A stretch of 5,832 nucleotides of DNA from Pseudomonadota bacterium (GTDB lineage Bacteria > Desulfobacterota > Syntrophia > Syntrophales > JADFWA01): the NCBI GenBank assembly GCA_015222855.1, contig JADFWA010000194.1, positions 1-5,832 of the forward strand. The letters are read 5' to 3'. Under the pieces are notes generated by a model, which was given only the letters and a program-made list of their open reading frames with translations, made no database searches and was not told the origin of the DNA. The position numbers and the translations under genes were made by a program. This document shows, one piece after another, positions 4,949-5,832 of this stretch. The stretch's first letter is position 1; each line of letters begins with the position of its first letter.

Positions 4949-5832
4949 GATCTCCCCCTGCACCCAGCCCGTGATAAACTTTTCCACTTCATACAGCGAG
5001 AGTACTTCGACCTCGCCTGATTTTCTGATCTTGACCTCCACCTTACCCTCGGCAAGTTTTTTGGGGCCTATAGTAACCCTGAGCGGAATTCCGATCAGGT
5101 CGGCATCATTGAATTTCACCCCTGCCCTTTCATCCCTGTCATCAAGGATAACCTCTATCCCCTTATCCATGAGATTTTGGTAAAGGCTTTCGGCCGTCTT
5201 CAAGAGTTCCTCATTATTTACATTAACAGGCGTTATAATCACCTGAAAGGGTGCTATCGACACGGGCCATATAATTCCGTTATCATCATAATTCTGCTCT
5301 ATGCTTGCCGCGACCGTCCTCCCTATACCGATCCCGTAACACCCCATGACCATATATTTTTCCTTGCCGTCCTTGTCCAGATAGGTGGCCTTCATCGCCT
5401 TGCTGTACTTTGTCCCCAGCTTAAAGACATGACCCACCTCAATACCTCTGGCAATCTTGATGGGGCTCTCACAGCGGGGGCAATTATCCGTTTCCTTGAT
5501 AAGCCTCAGATCCGCAAATTCAGTCACCTCAAAATCTCTTCCGATATTGGCATTCTTTATGTGATAATTTCCTTTATTCGCCCCCACGACACAATTGGCC
5601 ATATTTATAAAGGAATAATCCGCGACAATCTTTGACTTTATGTTGATGGGTCCAGCAAATCCCCTTGGAGAATTCGTTACTTCATAAATAATATCGTCGG
5701 TCGCCAGCTCCAGGGAATCACACCCAAGATAACTTCTAAGTTTTGCTTCATTTATCTCCTCATCCCCTCTCACAAGAACTGCAACGGGTGAATCATCGGC
5801 CATGTATATCAACGTCTTCACCACATCCTGCG
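4937..5832 (-). CDS. proS: Prolyl-tRNA synthetase, C-terminal part (5' end outside window)
   Basis: ProRS charges tRNA-Pro with proline in the cytoplasm and, in this bacterial type, clears mischarged alanyl-tRNA-Pro through an inserted editing domain. About 298 residues are visible of an expected total near 570; the frame stays open to the window edge, so the GTG at 5824 is an internal valine (context QDVVKTL), not a start. From the edge: the second half of the YbaK-like editing insert (VVKTLIY, then SPRGFAGPI and the stretch up to NIGRDF), a CPRC pair, GHVFKLGTKYS, class II motif 3 (GCYGIGIGRTVAASIEQ), and the C-terminal anticodon-binding domain (APFQVIITPVN, LDDRDERAGVKFNDADLIGIP). It is the bacterial-type enzyme, since the editing insert lies before motif 3. 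The TAG stop and the last residues (SRQ) lie in a 7-bp tandem repeat, so the C-terminal tip may have been recruited from repeat DNA. Confidence 0.97.
   Translation of the reverse strand, partial: QDVVKTLIYMADDSPVAVLVRGDEEINEAKLRSYLGCDSLELATDDIIYEVTNSPRGFAGPINIKSKIVADYSFINMANCVVGANKGNYHIKNANIGRDFEVTEFADLRLIKETDNCPRCESPIKIARGIEVGHVFKLGTKYSKAMKATYLDKDGKEKYMVMGCYGIGIGRTVAASIEQNYDDNGIIWPVSIAPFQVIITPVNVNNEELLKTAESLYQNLMDKGIEVILDDRDERAGVKFNDADLIGIPLRVTIGPKKLAEGKVEVKIRKSGEVEVLSLYEVEKFITGWVQGEISRQ

Noticed and set aside
5822..5824. GTG as the start of a short ProS-like protein
   Set aside because: The frame continues to the window edge and the protein would begin in the middle of the editing domain; the gene is simply cut by the window.

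Overview
This window holds five housekeeping genes, all on the minus strand, so transcription runs from the right end (5832) to the left end (1). In that order they are: the 3' part of proS (prolyl-tRNA synthetase, cut by the window edge); a full-length bifunctional RelA/SpoT-type (p)ppGpp synthetase/hydrolase; a small secreted N-acetylmuramoyl-L-alanine amidase; rph (RNase PH); and rdgB (XTP/dITP pyrophosphatase). Plus-strand open frames lying opposite these genes are antisense shadows.

The organism is a Gram-negative-like bacterium of moderate G+C. The amidase-rph-rdgB order next to a RelA/SpoT gene and proS, together with gene gaps full of short degenerate repeats, suggests Desulfobacterota (the former Deltaproteobacteria), probably an environmental lineage. 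This is inferred from recalled gene order and repeat types, not from a search.

Layout. 1-147: downstream of rdgB, with a nested C-rich/G-rich palindrome. 148-747: rdgB, which has no ATG, GTG or TTG where the family's N-terminus must begin. 748-817: a gap of degenerate 7-bp repeats. 818-1540: rph. 1541-1725: a nested inverted-repeat element. 1726-2409: amidase. 2410-2589: a likely sigma70-type promoter followed by a double-hairpin element. 2590-4782: RelA/SpoT. 4783-4936: a composite repeat leader. 4937-5832: proS.

The products act in translation (ProS), the stringent response (RelA/SpoT), cell-wall cleavage (amidase), RNA 3'-end trimming (RNase PH) and clearance of damaged purine nucleotides (RdgB). 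All five share one strand, and the gaps of 70-185 bp allow co-transcription, but the promoter just after the RelA/SpoT stop could start a separate amidase-rph-rdgB transcript.

I found no novel enzyme system, mobile-element gene, CRISPR array, tRNA or rRNA. The unusual content is in the gaps: every one carries palindromic or tandem repeats, several with an exact 7-bp period despite unrelated sequences, and one array supplies the proS stop codon.
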